This document shows positions 45,530 through 56,504 of a DNA stretch of 64,000 nucleotides, piece after piece. Numbering within the stretch: position 1 is the first letter of the stretch; the number at the start of each line of letters is the position of its first letter. The translations under genes and the position numbers were made by a program. Under the pieces are notes generated by a model. That model saw nothing but the letters and a program-made list of their open reading frames with translations, did not search any database and was not told the origin of the DNA. Origin of the DNA: Nitzschia sp. DOCU1 (Eukaryota > Bacillariophyta > Bacillariophyceae > Bacillariales > Bacillariaceae); assembly GCA_951394045.1 (NCBI GenBank), contig OX595995.1, positions 1,798,001 through 1,862,000 on the forward strand, read 5' to 3'.

Positions 45530-48500
45530 CTATATAGTGAATAGCCGTTGCACACGTGTCGCCTCACGGCTTCCATATGGCTTCACCCAAGAGCACCCAT
45601 AGTCGTCCAGAGACCACACACCTTGGCCTTTAATGAATACATCCACCAATTGCAATAGACGTCCGTCGGTGCTCTCGCACAGTTCAACCTCGAGCTCGTC
45701 GTTGTGTTTTACCCGTGACGGCTCAGATAGCTCTTGCTTTAACATCTCACAGACATTGAAGACCTGCTCATCGGAGAACCCATGTGAAGTTATGTGACCG
45801 TGCGATGCGGCTGTCTTGACTGGGAAAAGGATTTCTCACAGCTTTGGGTGTGCATGGAGGCGAATTCGTAGGTGTGCACAAAATTGGAGGAAGACTTGTA
45901 GTCGAAACAACCCAAGCTCGCATCTTGCCACCGCATTTATATCCCCTGTAGTTTTTTCAAGGAGCTCTTCCATTGCCCAAGAGTCAATCGACGGCATTTC
46001 GTTGATTTTATTCAACAGTCCAAGGAGGATAGTCGTTATAGACTCGACTTTGTTGGGTCCGCCGCCAGACTTGTCAAAAGTCTGGCGGAAATTAAACCCA
46101 ATAGGCGAGTACCTTGGGTTTGGGCCGCCAATAAACTCGCCTCCCCCATCCTTCTCACCAAACATTTTCACGCACCAGTCATGGTAGAGAAAGGCTGGTC
46201 CCGGGTACGGTTTCAAAACCTCGCTTCGTTCAAACGGACTGAGTACCTCCCAGAAATAATGGAACGAATTCTGCCAGCTGGCAACCATGGCAAGCTGGAT
46301 CATTCCCCGCTCAGTCAACCATGGCGAAACCCTATGAATGGCGGTGCAGGCGGCCGAGATCCATAAACTTCTGGTGGGTGCGGTGACAACAGTGAAGTAG
46401 TCCTGGACCAGATTTCTGAAAATGTATTGTGTCTCGAAGGGCATGTAGTCGTCAAGGTAGAACGGGGAAAGGTCACGACCTGTGGGAAGGATCGAAGGTT
46501 GTGCCGCACCCTTGTACATGCCAAATAGTTGGCGATAACGGGCGTCAACAGCATCTTGGTAGGTCTTGATCTGCGCCTTGATTCTTAGAACTTCAGAAAT
46601 GTGGCTGAGCATATAATCGCCTATCCGCTTTCTGAAGTTGATTATAATCTTCAGACTCCAAAGGCTTCCGAGAGAGTCAACAAAGGTAAACGACTTGCAT
46701 GCGGTCCAGTTGTAGCCTTGGCGCTCGTCGTTATGGTCATCTTTGTGACGAGTGCCCGACTGTAAGTCGGAAAGGTTCAGAACCTGGATTGTGATCCACT
46801 CCACGTAGATCTCGTCTGCGAAAAGGAAGGATCGCAGATGGTCCGCAAATTCCAGGTAGCGGCGCTCGTTTAGGACGAATGGACGCCCCATTTCCACAGC
46901 CATCCGTTTACACGCACGGCACATGCCCTCCACTAGTCGGCCAAGAACCACCCGAATTGTCTCTCCAGTTTTCGAACGAAAAAAAACATCGGTCCCACAA
47001 AGGGTCTTTGGACGGTACACCTTCCCTGGCTCCATCGCAAGGCCTGCATTACCGAAATCAAGCCTAGACCCAAGCTTACTGTTTGACGAGCGAGATGGGT
47101 CATTTGTGCCGTGTTCAAAAACGAAATGAATGAGGACGCGCAGGTCCCAGGCGAGGGCATCTCCGGAAAAAGACTCGTCATAAATAGAACAACCTGGCCT
47201 TGCAACAATAACATGGGGGCGACACCGGTTGAGGGTACCGACTCCACCACTCAACATTACTTGGGTGTTGCGCAAGAGGCCAGCCTCTGGCCACATTGTT
47301 TGTTGGAGGGCCTCCTTTGGCAACACCTCGAACTGGTGGTAGCAACTTTTGAGATCCCATGCCTGATACAGTTCGGCAGGAGAGTGGTACAGGTGGATGT
47401 CGAAGTCCTCGGTTTCGATCACCAAACGCGCCACCACAGAAGCCATTTCTTGTTGAGTGGCTAGGCGGGGTATTTCCTGCCACCGACTCGAATCATCGTA
47501 TGGTACATCTATGCAGTTCGTAGCTGTCGCCACAGTAATAGCCGGCTCCACCATAGTAGTAGTAGGCGCCACAAATATACCGCCGGCAGTACTGCAAGCT
47601 GCCTCCCCCGTAGTGGCCGCCGCCGCTGCACTAGTCACAGTAGTAATGGTAGCTGGCGGCCCCGCCGTAGGACTGAGGGTTGAGAGGATGGACGGAAAAT
47701 TTTCAAGGGGGGCAAGAGCACCAGAACTAGGGCCGTCATTAACCTTCCGGCGCTTGCTCCGATTGAGTGATGCCTGGGCCTCTACAAGGGAAGCTTGACG
47801 ACGAAGTCCTGCAAGCGCCGCCTTGGTGGAACTGTTTTTTCCCTTCGTTTTCTGCAGGCTCAAAAGCTGCATAAAAACTACAACCCGGACTATGATGTAC
47901 TCGCGTTCGAGGGACCGGGCAAGGTGGTCATAAGACGATTTCTTGAACTTGGAATGTAGGGTTTGGAAGAGATGGTCATTGTAGTCCTGGACAGGCAGTC
48001 CGCTGTTTGCACGGCGGACTTTGTCCAGGAACTCTTCGGGCTCTTTGATCCATTCCTTCAAAAGATTCTTACGGCCGGTGATGGCTGCAACATCTCGGCA
48101 GACCATTAAGAGATCTTGGATCCGCTCCAACATCTCGCGCCGGGTGGAACATGTCCTGAAAACTATAGTAAATAGCTTCTCCATATATCGCGGGTTTTGT
48201 CGCTTTGTTTTTTAATACCTTCACGTCTTCGTTGCCTACAGCAAAGATCAGGGCGGACATACCAAGCTGCATAACTTGGTGCTCGCGGCGGATCCTAGCG
48301 TATGCAGATTGCTGGTGGTGGAAGTCGACGACGCAAGCTTTGCCATAGGTGGGCAATGCCTTGCAACGGCCATCTTTGTGGTTGATATCATCGGCGTTGC
48401 TGGGATCGTCCTCGAACTCAATATGATCTTCTTCAGCAAGATCAATCTCATCAGGCATGTCTATAAAGATTCTTTTTGACTGTAAAAAGCGAAAAATCGA

Positions 48501-49104
48501 GTCCAGAATGGCGGAGAGACGATAATACCTGGCCACAACTTCGTAGTCCTGAATGTTCAGACAGTCTTCGATGCGCCGGTATGATATTTCTTAATAGAAA
48601 AAGGAGTTAGTTTAATATCATTTAAACAAGTACTTGTAAACTAGCCACTTGAAACTCACCTATTTTATTCCCTTTCTTTAGGGAGACTGCCCAGCCACGG
48701 ACGCCAAGATAGTCCATGAAGCTCATTTGGAGCTCCTTGGCAAAAACATTCTGTGCAAAAAGAGCATCGCGGAAGAAATGCCTTTTCTGCTTGCGAGCCC
48801 AGATTAAACAAACAGCGAAGACACGCATGGACGGTTGGTACTGGCCTTCCTTCTTGAAGCTCTGCTTGTCGTGGTGGGACTCCACCACCGTCTTGAACAG
48901 GTGCTCCAAGTCGCAGCCCAAGCCGTTGGTGAAAAGTTTTGCCTCCTTTGCCAAAACGGTGTCGTTTTGGAGCTCCTCGAGCGAAAAGAGGCCAGTAATC
49001 TGCTGGCCCGCCACCAAAGGCTCGAGTTGTTGTGTTCGGGGATGAGCTTTGACATCAAAATCGACGGGAGGATCGTCGGCAGTGTTGGAATCGTCGTCCA
49101 CCAT
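45530..49104 (-). pseudogene. Large unrecognised accessory gene with frame problem and in-frame TGA
   Basis: Exon 1 runs from the ATG at 49104 to 48660 and joins through a clean 70-bp intron (ATAG|GTGAGT to TTAAG|AAATA) to exon 2, starting ISYRRIEDCL (48589 downward). The long frame 48184-45836 follows in a frame shifted by one. A short 40-nt intron ending at 48179 or a frameshift must connect them. It continues past a TGA at 45838-45836 for another 101 open codons in the same frame, to 45530. Content: basic helical N-part, Thr/Ala-rich linker, then a body with ELYQAWDLKSCYHQF, RHKDDHNDERQGYNW and SFTFVDSLGSLWSL. No family is recognised. The setting beside a transposon suggests an element gene. 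Confidence 0.45.
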
Positions 49105-49154
49105 GGTCAAACGAGGATGGTGTGAGTTTTTGGTGAGATAATGGCGCTACGGGG

Positions 49155-49224
49155 AAAAAGCGCAGGCAACTCTTGTGGGCCAAAGCAGGCCTGCTTTGGC
49201 CTACAAGAGTTGCCTACGCTTTTT
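49155..49224. repeat. 70-bp near-perfect hairpin
   Basis: Two 35-nt arms (49155-49189 and 49190-49224) pair with only two mismatches and no loop: AAAAAGCGCAGGCAACTCTT against AAGAGTTGCCTACGCTTTTT, centred on GCAGG|CCTGC. A third related arm (AAGAGTTGCCCAC, ending CCCCCGTAG) follows at 49228-49262 and can pair with CTACGGGG before the first arm. It sits about 50 bp upstream of the start of the large minus-strand gene. Probably a foldback/MITE remnant. Confidence 0.8.
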
Positions 49225-49262
49225 GGACGTAGAAAGAGTTGCCCACACCTTTCCCCCGTAGA

Positions 49263-49654
49263 GGCCATACTCATTCAGTGCAGCAGGGTGGGAATGGGCG
49301 AGGAAGAATTATGAGAGGAGAAACTGCAGGCTCCGCACCATGATGGTTCCGGCCTGAGAGAGAGAAGAACTCAGTTAGTGTCGTTTTTGGTCACCGGGTC
49401 TTGCTTGGAGAAGGGAGAACATTCCCGGAACTTCCTACATAATCCAGCACTTATGGGATAAGTTTCGACGGTACCATTTGGGCCCAATTTAAATATGTAA
49501 TCGGAGAAAGCTAAAAGTCCGCTAAAGGTATATATAGCCCAACTTGAATCACGGTGTTCTCGGATTCTAATAAATATTTGGTGAGTTTAAATAAGTGCTT
49601 ACCCTGTCTGAATTAAAACTGTACAATGTTGTACAGTGTACTTGGGCGCACTTA
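49263..49654. other. Spacer, no gene seen
   Basis: About 390 bp between the hairpin and the MITE. No supported reading frame. GTACAATGTTGTACAGTGTAC near 49621 contains a short palindrome. Confidence 0.4.
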
Positions 49655-50358
49655 GGCCCATTCCAGAGCTCCGGATTCGCCGTCGGATCGGCGTCAGAAA
49701 TCGGCGTCGGATTTGTCCCTCCGGATGGAAGGACAGAAATCTGACGCCGATTTTTTTTTGGTGACGCCGATTAACATACCCGGCGCGCGGGGGTAGGTTA
49801 ATCGGCGTCAGATCGCCGTCGACGAGCGTGCCAGCTTTTCGGCAAGTGGCCATTTCTGTTGGTATTCCACCTTTCCATTCTTGGTGATGGTTTGTCGTTG
49901 CCCAAGATCTTGCAGTGCAGCAGCAATCTCTGCTGCTGGGGGATGTATCTCTTTGTGGTCTTTCCAGCGAGCTGGTTGTGTTGCAGACATGGTTCTTTGT
50001 TGTTGTTGTGGCTACTGTAGTTGTCGAATGAAATGGGATGCTTTTCCCATGCCACAATGCGACTGTAGCTAGCTAGTCGCAATGACGACCAGCAGCCAAT
50101 GACGTATACTACAATGCTACTGTAGCTAGCTAGTCGCAATGACGACCAGCCAATGACGAATACTACTATGCTACTGTAGCTAGCTAGTCGAAATGCCGAT
50201 GACGTCGCCATTCTGACGCACACCTGCCGACGCGAATTTGCAGGGGGTTTCCAGAGTGTAAAATAAAATAGCCGTCACAATGGGGGGGGAGGACGGACAA
50301 TCTGACGCCGATTTTTTGACAGCGATCTGACGGCGATTCTGGAGCTCTGGAAAGGGCC
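49655..50358. mobile_element. PIF/Harbinger-like MITE, 704 bp, TTA target duplication
   Basis: The left end GGCCCATTCCAGAGCTCCGG and the right end, reverse-complemented, GGCCCTTTCCAGAGCTCCAG start about 68-bp imperfect terminal inverted repeats that continue through TCGCCGTC and TCGGCGTCAGA. The element is flanked by TTA at 49652-49654 and 50359-50361. A 3-bp TTA duplication with GGSCC-type termini is typical of PIF/Harbinger. No transposase is encoded. Inside, at 50062-50190, are three copies of a 54-57-bp repeat starting ACTGTAGCTAGCTAGTCG. Confidence 0.8.
50062..50190. repeat. Three-copy 54-57-bp tandem repeat inside the MITE
   Basis: Copies start at 50062, 50119 and 50173 with ACTGTAGCTAGCTAGTCG. 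GCTAGC palindromes are embedded. Confidence 0.8.
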
Positions 50359-50361
50359 TTA

Positions 50362-51074
50362 GTCCTGAGGTACATTGGTGAGTCCAAAGAGAGCTGGGTG
50401 CGTTGGGGAGGCGCGGAGCGAGGCATGGATTTCTAAAGTGTACGACAAAGGGCTATTTTAACGCACGGGGACTTTGGGGGGATCTTGGGGGGCTTTGCGC
50501 AGGTCGACCCTCAAAAACAGCCTCTAGATGTATCGTCAGAGATTGTGTTGAGTCAACGTCGTCACTTAGCTTGCCGATTCTCAGTCGTCACCTTTGAAAC
50601 TTACATGTACGCAAAAGAAAAGCACCCTAGTTGCTGTGAAGGAAAAACCCATGGTCTTGCCATTTCGAGACACAGCAAGAGTGAAAGAAGTTGGAGGAGG
50701 GAGGGACAATGGCTACGATGAGGAAAGGTCATTGCATGATGAGACCACATCTTGAAGAAAGTCAAAAGATTCCCCGAAAAGGCCCGCAAGAGAATGCGGT
50801 CCGTAAAAGTGTCTTATGATATCGGAAGCGCATAGTACATACCTACATGCTTAACTCCCACCGGTACGCGACCGACGATACTATTATGCCTAGCTAGTGG
50901 ATTGCCCGAAGAGTTCAAGATTGGTGGGGCCAAGCTAGAGTGAGCATCAAAGAGACTGCAGGTGGCTGAATATTATTTGGACGTGTTCTCAGAGGGGAGG
51001 AATTGTAAAGACGCGAGTGGAATCGACGCAACTCCTGATATTAGCCGTGGCAACTACAACTGCCCCTGCCAGCA
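50362..51074. other. Spacer, no gene seen
   Basis: About 710 bp with no convincing frame. The last part may belong to the 5' side of the retrotransposon remnant that follows. Confidence 0.35.
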
Positions 51075-52193
51075 AGAATTAACAGCGATGCAGACACATT
51101 AGCCGACAATTATATCCTTGCCAATCCCGACCCAGTCCCATTTGTTCTTCACATGCCCACGTCAGGAGCAACCCTGGAAACACCTTACGGTACAATCACC
51201 AGCAATTATAAAACGGAAATCCACGATGCAGCAACATGGCCCCAACTGCAGTCATACCTTTGTCATCGATTCCATTGGGGAAACGAGGTTCTGGGACGAA
51301 TTGATTGGACAGCAATGGGGACAGCAATTTCGGCTAATAGGGCACATCAAGCTACTGTGGTGAAACATTTGATTCGGCAGGCCCCAACCGGACACATCGC
51401 ACACCGAAACGACAAAAGGAAAGACCCGTCTTGCTTCCTTTGCGGCGATGACTGCGAAGACAACAACCATATCGTCCGCTGTCCAAGCAACAGCGTGTCC
51501 ACCTGGCGATCTGATTACCTGGCTGATATTCATAAGAGCCTCAACCACCCACAGCTCCACAGTGACCCGAGACTTTTAGACATACTGCAGAATGGCATGC
51601 AACGATGGCTTTATTCCAAAGGATCCCCCCTCCCAGTGCAACAATACCCGGAAAAATATCATCCTCTCATCGAGGAGCAAAACTCAATTGGTTGGGACCA
51701 GCCCCTCCGTGGCCGCATTTCCCTCTACTGGAGCAGCCTTCAGCAGGACCACATGACAGCTAACAATATCACTGAAAAGGGAGCCTCCGGGCAAGTCTGG
51801 TCAAGACAGCTGGCAAAACATGGCCTCACTTGGTGGCTCAAGGCCTGGAAATCCCGCAATAATGACTGTTTTGGCAGCACTCCAGAAACCAAACAGATGA
51901 GACAACGCACCCAACTTGGCAGGGAACTCAGCACAGAGAGCAGCAATGCGTGACATCGACACTTACATTTTCATGGAATCCATAGAGGCCCACATGGCAA
52001 CAACACCAACCGACAATCTCCCTCTTCAGAACTGGATCAATCTGAATGAGCACCCCCCATTTGACCACTCATCATGGCAACGAAAACAAATACAAAAGAA
52101 CAGAAAAAGACAGAAAAAGGAACACTCCACCCAAAAAGACAGAAACACCAGAAAACAACCCAACAACAAGCAGAAAAAAGTGGGTGTAAGATA
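51075..52193 (+). pseudogene. Non-LTR retrotransposon 3' remnant (RNase H end plus zinc-knuckle region)
   Basis: A plus-strand frame with no proper start reads RINSDADTLADNYI at 51075, the last part of an RNase H-type domain. It continues to CFLCGDDCEDNNHIVRC (C-X2-C, then H-X4-C), the Cys-His cluster found after the RNase H region in many LINE-type polyproteins, and ends at 51953. The next 80 codons continue in another frame (QRAAMRDIDTYIFMES) to a Lys/Gln-rich tail at 52193. Reverse transcriptase and endonuclease are missing, so this is a 5'-truncated, frame-shifted copy. Family assignment is by motif order only. Confidence 0.5.
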
Positions 52194-52248
52194 GTTACAA
52201 TCCTCGCAGATTTCGGTCTGCCGGGAATGTGGGTCAACTGCCTAACAG

Positions 52249-52850
52249 GAGCGAACGCGGTGTGGAACCGAGCGCCGGCCAGGCGGACGGCACATTTGCT
52301 CTCCGACTTCAATAAATCGTATGGAGGGCTGCCGGTTGGGAAAATCACGTCAGCAAAATCCTGTTAATATAATGAATCATTAAGTAATTGAATATTGCCC
52401 TTAATCCTTGCACGGGATTTCGTTCTCGCCAAAAACGGAGATAATCATTTATGGTTTGACCGCTATTGATCTTCATTTGTGCACTCTCGATTGGTGGCGC
52501 AGAAAATACGGAATGTGGGAGCTCTTGCGAAATCATCCAAACGGAATCCCACATCCGGTATTGATTCCGGCCACTGCCGGCGTTCCGGCCACCGCCGCCG
52601 CCGTCGCCGGCATTCCGGCGGGGGCCGGAATTCCACCGCCGGCGTATAGATGAAATTTCGCCTGGGGTTATTGAATTGAACTCGAGTCTCATGTTGAGAA
52701 AGATCTTTTTGTTGGCAGAGTAAGAGCTACGTAGAGATACGATGTTGTGACAACGATTCAGGCGCAGTGAGAGTATGCCGCGCACGAATCGACCCAATTG
52801 ACAGGAAGGAACATACCTGGTAAGGGAATCCCACATCCGGTACCGCCGCA
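52249..52850. mobile_element. Second, 3'-truncated copy of the CAG-flanked TIR element
   Basis: Begins GAGCGAACGCGG directly after CAG (52246-52248), like the A4 insertion. It then shares ATCATTTATGGT, GTGGGAGCTCTTGCG-AATCAT and the GGAATCCCACATCCGG module with GCCGGCGTTCCGGCC palindromes (52542-52640). A second GGAATCCCACATCCGGTA starts at 52828. I found no right-hand inverted repeat, so it is probably truncated near 52850. Confidence 0.6.
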
Positions 52851-52969
52851 GGAGCGTGGGGTAACTTTGCATGGCTATTACGTTCGACGCATTAGATCCA
52901 CGCATCCGTGAGAAGAACGCGACAGAATCCATGCGTCATTATACGACAGATTGCATTGCAACGGTTAAT

Positions 52970-53280
52970 CATTGCGTCCACACGCGCACACGCACCACGC
53001 AAAGGGTTTTGCGTCCCACGCAATGGCTTGCATGCACGCAAAGCACGCTGCATGCGTTTTGTGTGCACGCAAAAGACGGAATCCATCGTTCAAAAACACT
53101 TTTGCATCGTTCAAGAACGCAAAAGTTTGCATCCCTTGCGTGCGTGTTGCGTGCACGCAAAAGACGGAATCCGTCGTTCAAGAACGCATTTGCGTCGTTC
53201 AAGAACGCAAAAGTTTGCGTTGCTTGCGTGCGTGGTTGCGTGCACGCAAAAGACGGAATCCGTCCTTAACAAAGAACATT
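52970..53280. repeat. ACGCAA-rich repeat with 88-bp tandem period
   Basis: GCACGCAAAAGACGGAATCC recurs at 53065, 53153 and 53242 (spacing 88 and 89). Across about 300 bp at least a dozen ACGCAA or TTGCGT words occur on both strands, with GTTCAAGAACGC palindromic blocks. The local frames translate to low-complexity Arg/His/Lys-rich text and are not called genes. Confidence 0.75.
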
Positions 53281-53330
53281 CACCGGAATGATTTGAAAGT
53301 CTTTCATCAGAAAAAGCGTTAGAGAAAGTC

Positions 53331-54164
53331 CGAAAATGCCTACCAGAACCCACAGGTACATACCTTCAGGGTATGGTGTGAGGCCCCGTAGCTTAGGACA
53401 CTAAAAGGGGGGAAAGGGGGGCCCAGGAGAGTGAGGGCCGGCGCGGTGGAGCCAACTTGAATTTGCCGTTGCACGATCTCCATCAAGATTACCATGTGGT
53501 AAGGCCAGCCTTCTATGATTACTTTCATTCCCCTCCCCCAAAATAACAACATTCTGCATGGCCGTACCAGGTACCAGGTATGATGAGAGGTCTCTATACT
53601 ATACTTAGTTTCGGTGAATTTTTTGCGCGGACTTTCTTTGACTTTCTCCGAAGTGTTCCGTGGAAGTGACCGAAGCGCTAGCATCAACGTCAGATCGAGT
53701 GGATTCCGTCACGTGGTGGTAAAAATGTACCCTTTGCATGCACGCAAAGTTAGTGGTGGATGCAATGCGTTGAACTTTTGGCACCTATGCCATGCTGGTA
53801 CCGCTGGAGGCAAAAATGAGGTCACGCAGTACATCCGGGTCACTCCGGCAACACATCACCAGGAATGCATAGCAGCCTAGCCCCCCATAGTAATGAGATG
53901 CCCATCGCTCGCTCACATACAAGTAGTGAGATAAGCACCAGTTAGCATGATCTCTACCTAGCACCGCTTTGATTATGGCTATGAGTCTATTCCTTTCTTG
54001 TCGAGAACTTTGATCCTCTCCCTCCTGCTTTGGTGTGGCCCCCTAATATCCCTTGTAACCATTCAATTTGTTCTTGGCCCATGACCTAGCTTACCAATGC
54101 AGTCATAATTGTTGATGTTGGGCTAGTCTAAATGATGGAATAAATGGCTGTTGTTTGTTTGCCA
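53331..54164. other. Spacer, no gene seen
   Basis: About 830 bp; small frames on both strands have no recognisable content. ACGCAAAG and GGATGCAATGCG near 53742-53770 echo the preceding repeat. Confidence 0.35.
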
Positions 54165-54500
54165 GTGTTCAGCAACAATTTCTTGCATTCTCGCATTCTT
54201 GTGTTTGTTGTGTTTGTTGTCATTGTTGCATACTCGCATGCTCACATCCTCGTGTTCTCCTGTTGTCGTGTTCTCAGTCATTCTCGCATTCTCGTGTTTG
54301 TCATCTTTGTTGTAGTTGTCAGATTCTGGCATTCTCATGTTCTTGTGTTTGTCGTGTTCGTTGTGGTCGTCAGATTCTTGCATTCTCGTGTTTGTCATGT
54401 TCTTTGTCATTGACACATTCTCGCATTCTCATGTTTGTTGTGTTGGTTGCAGTTGTCCGATTCTTGCATTCTTGCATTTTCGCATTCATGTTGATTTCAC
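54165..54500. repeat. Degenerate TTCTCGCATTC / TGTTTGTTGT repeat, strand-asymmetric
   Basis: About 330 bp made of alternating ATTCTCGCATTCTCGTGTTTG-like and TGTTGT-rich words, strongly depleted in A on the plus strand outside CAT. All plus-strand frames stay open over most of it and read hydrophobic FVVFVV-type text, which is a composition effect rather than a gene. Confidence 0.7.
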
Positions 54501-56013
54501 CCAGTAGTAACAACAAAGGATCTATGTTTGTTTAGTCGATCGATTTGGTGCCCTTCAGGTTATGAGCTTGTACGCGCTATTCTGTGATATGATTAGAGTG
54601 TCCGCGATTTGAATATTGGGGACCCCGAATATTGGAATTCGGGATTCCCTCCCGTCCCCAATCGTGAGCGCCATTTTGACGTTTTTGGGTGTCCGAGATC
54701 CCACCTCGAACTGGCGACGGAAGTTGGTGTCCCATCAGACATTCCGCTTCGGTTCGTCACTTCGTAGTTCGATCCAGTCGAATAAATATTAGACAAAATT
54801 GTATCGTACCGGCCGAAATCCACGCAATTCCGCTCCGAAAACTTTCCGCATCAACGACTTGATGGACCGGTCGTAACAAACTTGATGCCGACGCGCAAGT
54901 AGTAAGACTAGTAGAGAGCACGCGCAAAAAATGCGAAAAATGCCAAAAATGCCGACAGACGACTACAGCTTTCCCCTATCATTGAATAACAGTAGTCTTT
55001 GTTACTCTGTTTTACATTATCAACATTTTGTACACCTTGGCGATGCCGCTGAAGTTGGATTCGCGGCCGCAGGGAAAGTGATGTCGTTACTGCTGGTTCA
55101 AGGCACTGAAACAAAGACCACGCCTGTAATTGCTCCATATCCTAGCTTCTTTTAACATGGCTCCTATTTGTTTAGCATGATATTCGGGTCTAGAGTTGTG
55201 CCTGAGTCGTGTCGTTCAAATACCGCAAGTGTTTGCGTCCATTGTCACGTATGCATATCCATTCGTTCATCGATAGCCGCCCCACTATTTCGAACAATCC
55301 AGTATCCTCCTAGCTTCGACGACGACGAATCGCGTCTGTAGCTATTCCTATCTTCCTCGTCATCATCTCCATCTGAGACGTCCATAAAGACGCAGTGATT
55401 CACATCCAAGAATTCAGAACCGCAGCCGATGTCGTGATTCCACAAGAGGAGTAGTCTTGCCAGAGGGCGGCGTCCACGCAGACAACAATGTTGGCGACTG
55501 CCAATTCTTCGTCTTGTTTATCGCAGCCTCATCCCGATCCGTCGGAATAACAGATACATCAGTCCGTCATATATCCGTAGCCCTTGATGTTTCCGTAGCT
55601 GCCTTGATTCGAATAATCGTCATTGGTGTTCATTCTCACCGCCATCCATTCTTCCGGTAGTAGCCATCGTCATCGCTATCGGAACTGCCTTGAGAGCGAG
55701 TTTCTGTGACTTTGCTACGATCTCACCAACGATCCGCGTCATACTTTGGTTCCATCATCCCGATGATGGGCCGAATTGGATACCAGCCTGACTCCACAAC
55801 CATCTCAACCAGCACGAAACATCAAACCAGTCGCAACTCGCACTTCGCATAGTTTACACATTGGAGTTTGTTTGCCGCTTCAACGTGCAATGATTCTTTT
55901 GTTGAAACCGTAATATAATCCTAGCCCTAACCCACCCGTCAATATGCCCTTATATATGCTTGCTTCTTAGAGGTTGGATGACTGAATTTTAGAGGTTGGA
56001 TATGTTAGGGGTG
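54501..56013. other. Spacer, no supported gene
   Basis: About 1.5 kb before the copia insertion. The short frames near 54931-55155 (plus) and 55245-55445 (minus, acidic DGDDDEEDRNS) have no family resemblance. AGAGGTTGGAT occurs twice at 55970-56000. This may be decayed coding or element DNA that I cannot identify. Confidence 0.35.
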
Positions 56014-56081
56014 CTTTTGGCTTTTACCCCGCGCAATCCGCGCGGTTTCAAGTGATATGATTGGTTCCTAAAAGCCAAAAG
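56014..56081. repeat. 68-bp inverted repeat beside the copia insertion
   Basis: Arms CTTTTGGCTTTTA (56014-56026) and TAAAAGCCAAAAG (56069-56081) are perfect complements. Between them lies a GC-rich inner stem (CCGCGC / GCGCGG). The copia 5' LTR begins 20 bp further on. Confidence 0.65.
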
Positions 56082-56101
56082 ACGGTACCAGCACCGAATG
56101 G

Positions 56102-56251
56102 TGTTTGAGTGTGCCCGTCCGCACCTCTGGCGATTCAGCGAGTGGGTTGGCGATATCGTCGTATCGCTAACCACGCACTGAAATGCCAGTTCCCCGAACA
56201 ATGTAGCGACATACTTAAATCATAATTACTGTTATCATGCACAATCATTCA
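56102..56251 (+). repeat. Left LTR
   Basis: 150 bp, TGTTTGAGTGTGCCC to CAATCATTCA. It should carry the promoter of the element. Confidence 0.9.
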
Positions 56252-56504
56252 GTTTATCAGACCCAGCTTGCTCAACCGGATCTGAACGGAAATCGCCAGC
56301 CGACCATGGCGGTTTATCGGATGCAAATATGCCTTATTTTATGTCATCAGCCGATCTGATGATCTCGGAATAAGTCGATGCGAGAAATATAAACAACAAC
56401 GGTAATATTCCGGTTGTCTATCGGAATGTTCTTCGGCAATGATCGGTCACTCTTTATGGGTTGTGACTTCAAGTTATCACTGTCATTGCTGAAATTCACC
56501 CTAC

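Noticed and set aside
45836..45838. Selenocysteine decoding of TGA
   Set aside because: Diatoms do use selenocysteine, but nothing around this codon resembles a known selenoprotein and I could not identify a SECIS element; a C-to-T nonsense change is simpler.
45836..48184. Reverse transcriptase in the large minus-strand gene
   Set aside because: No YxDD-type motif or RT order seen; similarity of YQAWDLKSCYHQF to RT palm text is superficial.
52871..53322. Overlapping Arg/His-rich frames in the ACGCAA repeat
   Set aside because: Open because of repeat composition; no start context or domain.
54144..54535. Hydrophobic plus-strand proteins
   Set aside because: Product of A-depleted repeat composition, open in every plus frame.
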